A DNA stretch of 64,000 nucleotides from Rhodoplanes azumiensis (GTDB lineage Bacteria > Pseudomonadota > Alphaproteobacteria > Rhizobiales > Xanthobacteraceae), in assembly GCF_042682915.1 (NCBI RefSeq), contig NZ_JBHUIW010000022.1, positions 1 to 64,000 on the forward strand, read 5' to 3'. Made by a program: the position numbers and the translations under genes. A model generated the notes under the pieces. That model was not told the origin of the DNA, ran no database searches, and saw nothing but the letters and a program-made list of their open reading frames with translations. This document shows, in pieces, positions 16,801-24,507 of this stretch (the first letter of the stretch is position 1; each line of letters starts with the position of its first letter).

Positions 16801-17316
16801 CTCGCCCATCGGCTGCTCCAGACGCTGCCCGAGATCGCCGCCGAGACACGCCCCGCGACGGCCCGCGCCGGGCTGGCCCGAAACGCCGACGCCCTGCCCG
16901 AGGCCGTCCGCGAGGCGCTGCTCGCCGAGACGCTGGCGATCCTCGACGACGTTCGCTTCGCCGCTCTGTTCGCACCGGGCAGCCGCGCCGAAGTGCCGAT
17001 CCTCGGTCGCCTCGCCCGGTCCGACGGGCCGCCGCTCCTCGTCTCGGGCCAGGTCGACCGCCTCGCCGTCACGGCGGACGCCGTCCTGATCGCCGACTTC
17101 AAGACGAATCGCTCCGCCCCGCGGACGCTCGCCGAGATCCCGCAAGACTACGTGACGCAACTCGCGCTTTATGCCGCGGTGCTCGGCCGGCTGTGGCCCG
17201 GGCGGCGCGTCTCCACCGCGCTGGTGTGGACCGAAACGCCGGACCTGATGGAGATTCCGGCCGACGCGCGGGCCGCCGCCCTGGCCCGGCTCGGGATCGC
17301 CCCGGCGGCGCCTTGA
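13816..17316 (+). CDS. addA: Double-strand break repair helicase AddA
   Basis: UvrD-like helicase and nuclease of 1166 residues, the motor subunit of AddAB. The Walker A loop is NAGSGKT at about 30-36. Motif Ia follows as LCITFTKAAAANM. Walker B is LIDEAQDTSPKQW, and motif VI falls in the DEYRRLLYVAMTRAAHRL region, seen as LLYVAMTRAAHRL. The C-terminal nuclease core is LIADFKTNRSAP, with the Asp and Lys of the PD-(D/E)XK fold. The gene starts 211 bases after hicB and is followed after 58 bases by trxA, the normal order in this group. Confidence 0.96.
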   Translation: MSRPKTIPVDVTTVQAEAADPTASVFVSANAGSGKTHVLAQRVIRLLLAGVDPAKILCITFTKAAAANMADRVFGQLAGWISLDDAALDEKLKNLGVTSITSRDREQARKLFAAALDTPGGLKVETIHAFCTRLLQRFPFEAGVPAHFSVLDDRATDELLDRSTMAVLLDATASPNSATGRALTSALAAAADQTLRDLVREAVFRRHALTAWIDAHGGVQGALENLSVSLGVTSDDTVEAIDAAIVDGPILPAPEWAAVAAVCKGGTANDQKQCARLTAAAAARGAEQIEAYLDVFLTGKRERRKSLVTSGIAKKHPALAERLAAEQERVVALVARRDAVAARDRTAALVTLAAAVIARYVAEKNRRGFLDYDDLIDRTLALLQQTAPGWVHYKLDRAIDHVLIDEAQDTSPKQWEIIRLLVAEFTAGAGARPVRRTVFAVGDEKQSIFSFQGAVPKEFARMRRHFETAHKAAGLTFHRRDFKVSFRSGANILGAVDAVFAAPEMFASITSDADGIPPHVALPDAAPGIVEVWPLTPADPREEMEGWAAPFDETIETSPQVKLARKIAQTIRDLIETGAPAGHENRPLRAGDVLVLVRQRGAMFEAIIRALGEARVPVAGADRLTLTEHVAVVDLMALADAILLPADDLALAIALKSPLFGLDDEMLFRLAHGRRGTLHAALMAAADDPVIAAAAAAFARCAEAAKRCGPFDFFAWLLGPEGGRKKFLARLGQEANDALDEFLALALDYERRETPSLQGFVAWLRAAESEIKRDMEIRRDEVRVMTVHGAKGLEAPLVFLADTTQPPAGPRPPRLLVLPTEHLAPGTPGAPVWAGRKEQDPPALAAARANAAREAEDEYRRLLYVAMTRAAHRLIVCGCAGAKRPPAGCWHELITTQLTGRPGVTEETLDGHEAPVRVYRKVAAEPLPEPPAPAAEVGSAPASPEPDWLRRVVAADMAAPAPVSPSRALDQDGPAVPRRVAGTETARKAAMLRGSLAHRLLQTLPEIAAETRPATARAGLARNADALPEAVREALLAETLAILDDVRFAALFAPGSRAEVPILGRLARSDGPPLLVSGQVDRLAVTADAVLIADFKTNRSAPRTLAEIPQDYVTQLALYAAVLGRLWPGRRVSTALVWTETPDLMEIPADARAAALARLGIAPAAP

Positions 17317-17374
17317 CGCACCCGGGGTGCATTCATACGTTCAGGCCCGATCATCGAACCCCGCGAGGTATGGC

Positions 17375-17695
17375 ATGGGCGTGACCAAGGTTTCCGACCA
17401 GGACTTCGAGACCGAGGTGCTGAAGTCGGACAAGCCGGTCGTTGTGGACTTCTGGGCCGAATGGTGCGGCCCCTGCCGCATGATCGCCCCGGCCCTCGAG
17501 GAGATCGCCGGCTCGCTCGACGGCAAGGTGAAGATCGTCAAGCTCAACGTCGACGAGAATCCCAAGGTCGCGGCGCAGTACAACATCATGTCGATCCCGA
17601 CCCTGATGCTGTTCAAGAACGGCGAATTGTCCTCGCGTCAGGTCGGCGCCGCGCCCAAGGCCAAGCTCGAGCAGTGGATCACGGCCGCGGTCTGA
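17375..17695 (+). CDS. trxA: Thioredoxin
   Basis: Thioredoxin of 106 residues with the redox site WCGPC (Cys31 and Cys34) after VVVDFWAEW, and the conserved cis-proline in SIPTLMLFKNG. It reduces disulfides in cytoplasmic proteins, including ribonucleotide reductase and peroxiredoxins. The ATG at 17375 gives the usual N-terminus MGVTKVSDQDF. It lies 58 bases after addA on the same strand and may share its message. A perfect 24-bp palindrome at 17764-17787 follows and may end transcription. Confidence 0.97.
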   Translation: MGVTKVSDQDFETEVLKSDKPVVVDFWAEWCGPCRMIAPALEEIAGSLDGKVKIVKLNVDENPKVAAQYNIMSIPTLMLFKNGELSSRQVGAAPKAKLEQWITAAV

Positions 17696-17763
17696 CCGCA
17701 GCCGCCGCGCCGTGACGGCCGCGGTCGGTCCCCCGAACCGCCCTTTCCTCGGCGACACCCCTG

Positions 17764-17787
17764 ACGGCCGGCGCGCGCGCCGGCCGT
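17764..17787 (+). terminator. Possible terminator palindrome after trxA
   Basis: A perfect 24-bp palindrome (ACGGCCGGCGCG and its complement) lies 69 bases after the trxA stop. It has no U-run, so it may be a Rho-assisted terminator or a 3'-end stabiliser rather than an intrinsic terminator. Confidence 0.4.
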
Positions 17788-17899
17788 TCGACTTCGAGGG
17801 TGCGGCCCGGGGTTGTCGCCCCGCCCCCCTCGCCTATACTGCCGCCGAGCACACGGCGCCGCGCGCGGCCGTCACGCACTGCAGCACGAGAGATCCAGC

Positions 17900-18475
17900 A
17901 TGCCGGTCGATGCGATCGCCGACCCGACGACCGAGGACGCGGCCGAGGAGCAGATCATCCTGGTCGACGCCGACGACCGGCCGCTCGGCGTCGCCGGCAA
18001 GACCGAGGTGCATCGCCGCGGCCTGCCGCATCGCGCCATCTCGGTGCTGGTCCGCAACGGCCGCGGCGAGATCCTGATCCAGCGCCGCAACCCGGCCAAG
18101 TACCACTCGGGCGGCCTGTGGGCGAACACCTGCTGCAGCCATCCGCGACCGGGCGAGTCGACGCTCGATGCGGCGCTGCGCCGGCTGCCCGAGGAGATGG
18201 GCTTCGCCTGCGCGCTGGCCCCGATCTTCAAGACGCACTACCGCGCGACGCTGTCCAACGGCTTCATCGAGGACGAGCTGGTGCACGCCTTCGGCGGCAC
18301 CTTCGACGGCACCGTCGCGCCGGCGCCGGACGAGGTGAGCGAATACGCCTGGGTGCCGTTCGAGACGCTGTACGCCGACCAGAAGGCGCATCCCGAGCGC
18401 TACGCGGTGTGGTTCCGGCACTACCTGAACCAGCATCACGACGACATCGCCGCCTGGCTCGCCCGCGCTGCCTGA
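17900..18475 (+). CDS. idi: Isopentenyl-diphosphate delta-isomerase, type I
   Basis: Nudix-fold enzyme of 191 residues that interconverts isopentenyl and dimethylallyl diphosphate for isoprenoid synthesis. The active-site cysteine lies in WANTCCSHPRPGE, and the Nudix-like metal helix reads LRRLPEEMGF. The last catalytic Glu region is DELVHAFGG and the Trp-containing strand is EYAWVP. The family usually reads EELG where this protein has PEEMG, and both glutamates are kept. The ATG at 17900 is chosen over upstream starts because it gives the normal length. In this order type I enzymes are often tied to carotenoid or photosynthesis gene sets, but no such genes are nearby. Confidence 0.93.
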   Translation: MPVDAIADPTTEDAAEEQIILVDADDRPLGVAGKTEVHRRGLPHRAISVLVRNGRGEILIQRRNPAKYHSGGLWANTCCSHPRPGESTLDAALRRLPEEMGFACALAPIFKTHYRATLSNGFIEDELVHAFGGTFDGTVAPAPDEVSEYAWVPFETLYADQKAHPERYAVWFRHYLNQHHDDIAAWLARAA

Positions 18476-18533
18476 CCGCACGGCGTCACACCGCTGCGGA
18501 CCGGGGCGACCGACCGGGAGCGAAGAGGCCGGC

Positions 18534-18860
18534 ATGATCACCAACGGCAACCTGTTCGCCGGCAGCGCGGCCCGCCGCGCCGAGGAGGTGATCGCGACCT
18601 TGCTCGCGACGCCCGATCTGAAGATCGAGCGCATCGTCTCGCACGGCCAGGCGAGCCCGCCGGGTTTCTGGTACGATCAGGCCTGGGCCGAATGGGTGGT
18701 GCTGCTCAGCGGGTCCGCGACCTTGCGGTTCGAGAAGGAGACCGCGGCACGGGAGCTGCGGCCCGGCGACTTCCTGCACATCCCGGCCCACGCCCGTCAT
18801 CGCGTCGAGGCGACCGATCCGGAGCACGCCACCGTGTGGCTCGCCGTGCATCACCGGTGA
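18534..18860 (+). CDS. Cupin-domain protein
   Basis: Small beta-barrel protein of 108 residues in the cupin superfamily. The first cupin motif appears as EWVVLLSGSATLRFEKET and the second as LRPGDFLHIPAHARHRVEA. Metal-binding His residues are seen in IPAHARHRV, while the first motif has lost its usual HxH. The protein may therefore bind metal weakly or act in binding rather than catalysis. It lies 58 bases after idi on the same strand and could be co-transcribed. The substrate is unknown. A short hairpin at 18883-18899 separates it from the convergent export gene. Confidence 0.8.
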   Translation: MITNGNLFAGSAARRAEEVIATLLATPDLKIERIVSHGQASPPGFWYDQAWAEWVVLLSGSATLRFEKETAARELRPGDFLHIPAHARHRVEATDPEHATVWLAVHHR

Positions 18861-18947
18861 GACCGGAGGCCGAAGCGTCATCACGGCTCGAAGAGCCGTC
18901 GGTGGTCGTGCTCGATCGGCCGGGGCCAAGCGTGTCCGCTTGCCGCG

Positions 18948-19613
18948 TCAGAACCACCGCTCGGACACCACGACGGTGTCTCCCGGACGCACCGGCGTGA
19001 GCATCGGGCCCTTGAGGCGCACCGGCCCCTGCGGGGTCGGGCGGGTGATCTCGATCTCGGTGCGATAGGCGCGCGGCGTGAAGCCGCCGGCGATCGCCAC
19101 GGCGGTCTCGGCCGTGAGATGCGCGACGAACGGATACTGGCCCGGGAACGCCACCTCGCCGAGGATGAAGAACGGCCGATAGGCCTCGACCTCGACCGCG
19201 ACATGTGGCTCGCGGATGAAGCCGTCGCGCAGCCGCCCGGCGATCACCTTGGCGAGATCCGACGTGGTGCGGCCGCGCGCCGAGACGCCGCCGATGAGCG
19301 GCAGCGTGATGCGTCCGGCGGCATCGACCGCGTAGGTGTTGGTGAGCCCGTCCTGGCCGTAGACCACGACGCGCAGCCGGTCGCCGGCATCGAGCGTGTA
19401 GGGTGGATCGGGATCGTCGGCCCGGACCAGCGCGGCGGCGACCGCGGGCGACGGCCCCGGAATGGAACCGGTGGCGTCGGGGCCGCCATAGACGACGGCG
19501 TCGATCGACGGCGGCGGCGGCGGGGCGCCCGGCAGCGCGAAGCGCGGCATCGTCACGCAGCCGGAGACGGCCAGGGCGGCGAGGATCACGACGAGGGTGC
19601 GAACGTGCCGCAT
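18948..19613 (-). CDS. Polysaccharide export lipoprotein, Wza-like
   Basis: Protein of 221 residues of the outer-membrane polysaccharide export family. A signal sequence with lipobox LAVSGC (Cys19) gives a lipidated mature protein. A Pro-rich linker precedes the Poly_export domain, seen in YTLDAGDRLRVVVYGQ and RITLPLIGGVSARGRT, and one SLBB repeat about FILGEVAFPGQYPF. It is much shorter than Wza, with a single SLBB domain, as in many alphaproteobacterial exopolysaccharide loci. No glycosyltransferase or tyrosine-kinase partner is adjacent, so it is an orphan export component. The start at 19613 gives the basic N-region MRHVR before the hydrophobic segment. Confidence 0.88.
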   Translation of the reverse strand: MRHVRTLVVILAALAVSGCVTMPRFALPGAPPPPPSIDAVVYGGPDATGSIPGPSPAVAAALVRADDPDPPYTLDAGDRLRVVVYGQDGLTNTYAVDAAGRITLPLIGGVSARGRTTSDLAKVIAGRLRDGFIREPHVAVEVEAYRPFFILGEVAFPGQYPFVAHLTAETAVAIAGGFTPRAYRTEIEITRPTPQGPVRLKGPMLTPVRPGDTVVVSERWF

Positions 19614-19817
19614 GGGAATCCGGACTGCGCTGAACTCTACTGTCCGGATTAACACCCCATTATCGTTAACAAAGCCTCACCGGACGGGGGGTTCTCGGCC
19701 GCTGCACGCCAGGGTTCGGTCGCTCCGGCACAGGGTGCGACGGCGCCGCCACGGTCCGCTGTTTCGGCGCGTTGCCGCAGGCCGGGCTGCAGCGCGGCTG
19801 ACAGGAATGGGGACAAG

Positions 19818-19850
19818 AAAAAGGCGGCCGGGCCTTGTCCGGCCGCCTCG
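19818..19850 (-). terminator. Rho-independent terminator of msrA
   Basis: Read on the minus strand, a 10-bp stem AGGCGGCCGG (19822-19831 with 19839-19848) is followed by a run of five T. It lies 65 bases after the msrA stop. The rest of the 300-base gap 19614-19914 shows no gene. Confidence 0.8.
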
Positions 19851-19914
19851 TGATCACGACGCATGCCGGAGTCGGAACACCGCCGCCGCGCGGCTCACGC
19901 CGCCGGCACGCGGC

Positions 19915-20574
19915 TCACGCCGCCGGCACGCCGGCGCCGACCGGGCAGCTCACGCCGGTGCCGCCGAGCCCGCAATAGCCGGCCGGATTCTTGGCGAGGT
20001 ACTGCTGGTGATAGTCCTCGGCGAAATAGAACGGCGGCGCGTCGACGATCTCGGTGGTGATCGCCCCGTAGCCGCGCGCCGACAGCGCCTTCTGGTAGGC
20101 GTCGCGCGATGCCTCCGCGGCGACGCGCTGCGCCGGCGACGTCACGTAGAGTCCCGAGCGATACTGGGTGCCGACGTCGTTGCCCTGCCGCATCCCCTGC
20201 GTCGGGTCGTGGCTCTCCCAGAACGTCTGCAACAGGCGCTCGTAGGAGATCGTCTCCGGGTCGAAGACGACCAGCACCACCTCGTTGTGGCCGGTGCGGC
20301 CGGAGCACACCTCCTCGTAGGTCGGGTTCGGCGTGCCGCCGCCGGCATAGCCGACCGCGGTGACGTGAACGCCGTCGCCGAGCTGCCAGAACTTCCGCTC
20401 GGCCCCCCAGAAGCAGCCGAGCCCGAAGATCGCCGTCTCGAGCCCGTCCGGATACGGCCCCTGCAGGGCGCGGCCGTTGACGAAGTGGTGCGAGGCGGTC
20501 GGGATCGGCCGGTCGCGCCCGGGCAGCATCTCGCTTTCGGACGGCATCTCGGCCTTCTTGCGAAACAGGAACAT
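19915..20574 (-). CDS. msrA: Peptide methionine sulfoxide reductase A
   Basis: Enzyme of 219 residues that reduces the S-form of methionine sulfoxide in proteins using thioredoxin. The catalytic Cys is in FGLGCFWGAERKFW. Other family signatures are VGYAGGGTPNPTYEEVC, GHNEVVLVVFDP and a C-terminal GYCGLGGTGVSCP that holds the recycling cysteines. The N-terminal 45 residues form an extension typical of the longer MsrA group. It has its own terminator and lies opposite the direction of rpsT. Together with trxA and ahpCD in this window it belongs to the redox-repair set. Confidence 0.96.
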   Translation of the reverse strand: MFLFRKKAEMPSESEMLPGRDRPIPTASHHFVNGRALQGPYPDGLETAIFGLGCFWGAERKFWQLGDGVHVTAVGYAGGGTPNPTYEEVCSGRTGHNEVVLVVFDPETISYERLLQTFWESHDPTQGMRQGNDVGTQYRSGLYVTSPAQRVAAEASRDAYQKALSARGYGAITTEIVDAPPFYFAEDYHQQYLAKNPAGYCGLGGTGVSCPVGAGVPAA

Positions 20575-20743
20575 CGGGGGTCTCCTTTTCCGGCGCGCCG
20601 CGATCTCGGCGACCGGGCGGCCGCGCCGAGGCGAGATATGGGGCGCCGGACCGCGCGGCGCAGGCGGCGAAGCGGCGGCCGCCGATCACATCTCCATCAG
20701 GTGGGAACCGGCAGGCCTTCCGCGGCGCTCCGCGCGGGCCGGT

Positions 20744-21061
20744 TCAGCGCCGGGCGTAGCCGATCAGCGGCTTCTTCTTGCGGCCGAGCAGCACGAGAAT
20801 CATGCCGACGACGCCGAGCACCAGCCAGGTCGGCGAGGTGAGCACCTTCAGCATGGCCGGATCCCACAGCCAGGGCGAGTGCCGCTCCATGATCGGCTGC
20901 AGGGCCTGCAGGCTGCCGGCATGGATGTCGTTCCAGGTCTCGCCGAACGGCTTGATCAGCACCACCCCGGCGGCGATCGACCGGGTTCCGTCGTAGACCA
21001 GGAAGATGAAGGCGGCGGCCAGGATCCACAGGCCGACGAAGCGAAAGGCGAAGCGAATCAT
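20744..21061 (-). CDS. Small two-helix membrane protein, unknown function
   Basis: Protein of 105 residues, function not recognised. A first hydrophobic helix covers about residues 8-24 (FVGLWILAAAFIFLVYDG) and a second covers about 79-94 (TWLVLGVVGMILVLLG). Between them is a soluble loop with IKPFGETWNDIHAGSLQALQ, probably periplasmic, and the C-terminus ends RKKKPLIGYARR, which by the positive-inside rule is cytoplasmic. The start at 21061 is chosen so that the protein begins with the first helix. It is divergent from rpsT. Conserved hypotheticals with this shape occur at the same place in relatives. Confidence 0.72.
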   Translation of the reverse strand: MIRFAFRFVGLWILAAAFIFLVYDGTRSIAAGVVLIKPFGETWNDIHAGSLQALQPIMERHSPWLWDPAMLKVLTSPTWLVLGVVGMILVLLGRKKKPLIGYARR

Positions 21062-21131
21062 CGGGAAAGGCCGCGCTCGGAGGGGTGTGCGGAAATCATA
21101 GCGTGCGCCGCAAACTTCCGACAGAGGGCCG

Positions 21132-21160
21132 TTGACGCCGACCGGGCGCACACTTATAAG
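21132..21160 (+). promoter_or_regulatory. Probable sigma70-type promoter of rpsT
   Basis: TTGACG at 21132-21137 is followed by a 17-base spacer and TATAAG at 21155-21160. This is one of the best consensus matches in the window. The predicted start near 21167 gives a leader of about 150 bases, long enough for translational autocontrol, but no specific fold was worked out. Confidence 0.65.
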
Positions 21161-21319
21161 CGTCGCTCACCCGGCGGCGCGAACGCGCCGCGGCAGATTT
21201 TGTGCGCCCCTTGCGAGCGCGGCGCCGGACCGGGCCACCCCGGGCCGCCCCACGGCAAGACAGACGACGACAGACACTGAGACCGAGATGTTCGGTCACA
21301 ACGGACGGACACCGCCACG

Positions 21320-21583
21320 ATGGCCAATACGACTTCCGCCAAGAAGGCCACCCGCAAGATCGCGCGTCGCACCGAGGTGAACAAGGCGCGACGCTCGCGC
21401 ATGCGCACCTTCGTCCGCAAGGTCGAGGAGGCGCTGGCGAGTGGCGACAAGGCGGCGGCCACGGCGGCCCTGCAGGCGGCCGAGCCGGTGCTGATGCGGG
21501 CGGCGCAGAAGGGCGTGGTCCACAAGCGCAGCGCCAGCCGCAAGGTGGCGCGCCTCACCCATGCCGTGACCAAGCTCGCCTGA
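21320..21583 (+). CDS. rpsT: 30S ribosomal protein S20
   Basis: Ribosomal protein of 87 residues that binds 16S rRNA at the bottom of the small subunit. It is Lys/Arg/Ala rich with the family start MANTTSAKKATRKIARR, the core NKARRSRMRTFVRKVEEAL and the tail GVVHKRSASRKVARLT. Length is normal. A strong promoter lies about 160 bases upstream and a strong terminator 34 bases downstream, so it is probably a single-gene unit. Its place before dnaA is typical of Rhizobiales. Confidence 0.97.
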   Translation: MANTTSAKKATRKIARRTEVNKARRSRMRTFVRKVEEALASGDKAAATAALQAAEPVLMRAAQKGVVHKRSASRKVARLTHAVTKLA

Positions 21584-21617
21584 TCGCGACCGCGGTCGTC
21601 CCTCTCTTCGGGTTGTG

Positions 21618-21645
21618 AAAAGGCCGGGCTCGTCCCGGCCTTTTG
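21618..21645 (+). terminator. Rho-independent terminator of rpsT
   Basis: An 11-bp stem AAAAGGCCGGG (21618-21628 with 21634-21644) with a 5-base loop ends in TTTT. It is symmetrical enough to work in both directions. Confidence 0.85.
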
Positions 21646-21690
21646 TCGTTCCGGGCCTCGTTGTTCCGGGCTTCGTCGTTCCGACCCGCG
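21646..21690 (+). repeat. 15-bp tandem repeat, three units
   Basis: Units at 21646-21660, 21661-21675 and 21676-21690 share the pattern TCGTTCCGGGCNTCG, with the third unit more diverged. The array follows the rpsT terminator directly. Confidence 0.6.
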
Positions 21691-22913
21691 TGGCTTCGGG
21701 TCGCGGGTATCGCGACCGTGGCCGTGACCGTCGCCGCCGGATCAGGACCGGGTCGCACCGTTGCGCGCAGGCATTCGCGCGACGCATCTCCGCCCTCGGC
21801 CCCGCGAACGCTTGTTTTGCTCTGAGAAACATGACGCGAAACCGTGACTATGCTGTCGTCGTCCCCGTTCATTTGCGACGGCCGAGTGCCACGGCACGGT
21901 CGATTCCTTGCGAAGAACCGCGAGATTCGCTGCTGCTTCGGGGCAACACCGTTGCTTTACTGCAACGATTGCACGAATCCATTAAGCACGATCCCGCTCT
22001 TAAGTAGTTTCCCGTATTCCACGTGAGCAACGAGTTCACCTGAGCGGCGCCCCACCGGTGCGCAGGTTACCCACCTCCGGCGCGCACAAAATTCGACGCC
22101 TTAACAGAGCGTTAACATCAAAGCCGAGGCGACCGGTCGGCATTGCTGTCCGGGCTGCCGCACGGCGCCGCCGGCGCTCGCCTCCCAGGGGCGGTGTGGT
22201 TAACCCACCCGGTTTGTCACAGCACGATGAAATTCAACGCCCGGACAAGCGGTTGCCGTTTGCAAGAAGATTCGTCGTGCAGGCCGGTGTAACCCGACGC
22301 TGCATTGCCGCCGAGCCGCCCCATCCAGGGCATTGCGGGCCGGGGGGCCCCTGTGTATTGGTGATGGACAGGCTCCGCCGCTCGGCGGGCTCCGAAGAAG
22401 AGGTCGAGATCGTGAGTCACCGGCGCGACGTTCACACCGAAAGGCGTAGTTTAAAGTAACAATGTGAACGTGCCGAGGGCTCGTACGGCGTATCGACCCT
22501 GTCTCTTGTACACGAAACAAACGGGACTGTTCGACGTCCGCTGAAGTAATACTTCAGCGGGTGATCGGGAATTCTGTGGCTTCGAGGCCGAACTACAGAC
22601 TTTAAGTCCAGGGGCGAACATGACTAAAATGTGGCACATTCGTTTCGGCGCCCGGTCGGTGCCGAATGGTTCCGCAACCGCCGGCTTGCGAGAACCCGCT
22701 CTCTCTTCCCGCCTGCCCGTCGTCCCCCGCCGTGCCGGCCCGTCCGTGCGACCGGCCACGCTCTCGCCTCCCGAAAACTGACCACCCGGGCGCCCGCCTC
22801 GTCCGTCGAGGCCCGCGGCGCCCGCGGATCGACCGTGCCCGAACGCGGCGGAGTCCCTTCGCCCGCGCGAGCACTCGACTGTCAGTGTCCGCCCCGGGCG
22901 GAAGCGTGAGGCC
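21691..22913 (+). promoter_or_regulatory. Long gene-free region upstream of dnaA
   Basis: About 1.2 kb without a credible gene, less GC-rich than its surroundings, especially 21900-22140 and 22440-22640. It holds six GANTC sites (21902, 21924, 21975, 22269, 22414, 22851), a 23-bp palindrome at 22538-22560 and near matches to the DnaA box at 22195-22203 and 22067-22075. No perfect TTATCCACA box is present, so a functional origin cannot be claimed. The region most likely carries the dnaA promoter and long leader. Confidence 0.55.
22538..22560. promoter_or_regulatory. 23-bp perfect palindrome upstream of dnaA
   Basis: CCGCTGAAGTA and its complement flank one central A, giving a perfect dyad 354 bases before the dnaA start. 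It lacks a U-run and lies in an AT-richer segment, which suits an operator or a protein-binding site better than a terminator. The binding factor is unknown. Confidence 0.5.
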
Positions 22914-24383
22914 ATGACCATGACGAACAATCATCAAGAACGCTGGACGCGGGTGAAAGGTCGCCTGCGCGCCGAGGTCGGCGAGGACATCTTCTCGAGC
23001 TGGTTCGCCCGCATGGAGCTGGAGAGCGTCGAGAGCGAGACGGTGCGCCTGTCGGTGCCGACGCGCTTCCTCAAGAGCTGGATCCAGTCTCATTACGCCG
23101 AGCGGGTGCTCGCCTGCTGGCAGGGGGAGGAGCCGCTGGTCCGCCGCATCGACCTGTCGGTGCGCTCCACCATGATGCGCCCGGCCGCGGCCGCGACGGC
23201 CCGGCCGGTGGCCCCGGCCGCCGTCACGGTGCGGCACGATCCGGCGCCGGCCGGCGTCGGGATCGCCAACGGCCACGCCGCCGCGAGCGCCACCCTGGCG
23301 GCCGCGACGCCGGCGGCCGCCTCGGCCCACGATTCGTTCGGCGGCTCGCCGCTCGATCCGCGGCTGACCTTCGACTCGTTCGTGGTCGGCCGCGCCAACT
23401 CGCTCGCCCACGCCGCCGCCCAGCAGGTGGCGCTGGCGCGGCGCGGCGACCCGGTGATGTTCAACCCGCTCTACGTCCACGCCTCGGTCGGGCTCGGCAA
23501 GACCCATCTGCTGCAGGCGATCGCCTGGGCCGGCAATGCCGGTGGCGCGCGGCGCGTGATCTATCTGACCGCCGAGAAGTTCGTGTACGGCTTCGTCTCG
23601 TCGCTGCGCACCCAGACGACGCTCGCCTTCAAGGAGGTGCTGCGGGCGACCGACGTGCTGCTGATCGACGACCTCCAGTTCCTGCAGGGGAAGTCGACCT
23701 TCGCCGAGTTCTCCCACACGCTCAACGCCATGATCGACGCCGGCCGGCAGGTCGTCGTGGCCGCCGACCGCCCGCCGCTCGACCTCGAGAATCTCGACGA
23801 CCGCGTCCGCTCGCGGCTCGCCGGCGGCCTGGTCGTCGAGATGGGCTCGTTCGGCGAGGATCTGCGGCTGGAGATCCTCAAGTCCCGGGTGGCCGCCGCC
23901 CGCAGCCATCACGCCGCGTTCGACGTGCCGGCCCCGGTGCTCGCCTTCATCGCCCGGTCGGTGACCCACAACGGCCGCGACCTCGAAGGCGCCCTCAACC
24001 GGCTGCTGGCGCATTCGAAGCTGACCGGCCAGCCGATCACCATGGAGCTCGCCGAGCGCGAGATCCGCGACCTCGTGCGGCCGCAGGAGCCGCGCAAGGT
24101 GAAGATCGAGGAGATCCAGCGCATCGTCGCCCGCCGCTACAATGTCAGCCGCGGCGATCTCCTCTCCTCGCGCCGCACCGCCAACGTGGTGCGGCCGCGC
24201 CAGATCGCCATGTATCTGGCCAAGACCCTGACGCTGCGCTCGCTGCCCGAGATCGGTCGGCGCTTCGGCGGTCGCGATCACACCACCGTGCTGCACGCCG
24301 TGCGCAAGATCGAGAACCTGGTCGGCAACGATCTGGCGCTCGCCGAGGAGATCGAGGCGATCAAGCGCGAGCTGCAGGAATAA
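22914..24383 (+). CDS. dnaA: Chromosomal replication initiator protein DnaA
   Basis: DnaA (489 residues) binds the origin, opens the duplex and loads the helicase. Domain I spans about residues 8-85 (RWTRVKGRLRAEVGEDIFSSW, seen as EDIFSSWFARMELE). An Ala/Pro-rich linker of about 60 residues is domain II. The AAA+ domain III has Walker A GLGKTHLLQA near 193-200 and Walker B LLIDDLQFLQGK. The DNA-binding domain IV ends with the DnaA signature GRDHTTVLHAVRKIE. The ATG at 22914 is followed six bases later by a second ATG, and either could be used. A 10-bp hairpin at 24402-24429 follows the stop. Confidence 0.98.
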   Translation: MTMTNNHQERWTRVKGRLRAEVGEDIFSSWFARMELESVESETVRLSVPTRFLKSWIQSHYAERVLACWQGEEPLVRRIDLSVRSTMMRPAAAATARPVAPAAVTVRHDPAPAGVGIANGHAAASATLAAATPAAASAHDSFGGSPLDPRLTFDSFVVGRANSLAHAAAQQVALARRGDPVMFNPLYVHASVGLGKTHLLQAIAWAGNAGGARRVIYLTAEKFVYGFVSSLRTQTTLAFKEVLRATDVLLIDDLQFLQGKSTFAEFSHTLNAMIDAGRQVVVAADRPPLDLENLDDRVRSRLAGGLVVEMGSFGEDLRLEILKSRVAAARSHHAAFDVPAPVLAFIARSVTHNGRDLEGALNRLLAHSKLTGQPITMELAEREIRDLVRPQEPRKVKIEEIQRIVARRYNVSRGDLLSSRRTANVVRPRQIAMYLAKTLTLRSLPEIGRRFGGRDHTTVLHAVRKIENLVGNDLALAEEIEAIKRELQE

Positions 24384-24401
24384 GGCACGACGCGGGCGGT
24401 C

Positions 24402-24429
24402 TCACGATCCGATACAATCCGGATCGTGA
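24402..24429 (+). terminator. Hairpin after dnaA
   Basis: TCACGATCCG and its complement are separated by an 8-base loop, 18 bases after the dnaA stop. There is no U-run, so it is either a Rho-type 3' end or a protein site. It separates dnaA from the glycosyltransferase-like gene. Confidence 0.4.
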
Positions 24430-24507
24430 CCCCGGCGCCTCCCCCGGAGTAGGGTCTCGCCCCGCTGCGCCGCACAACCGGACGGCGCACAGCGAGCGAG
24501 TGCCCTC

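Noticed and set aside
22195..22203. DnaA box-like TGTGGTTAA upstream of dnaA
   Set aside because: It has one mismatch to the consensus and stands alone; the neighbouring candidates have two mismatches. This is too little to call an origin.
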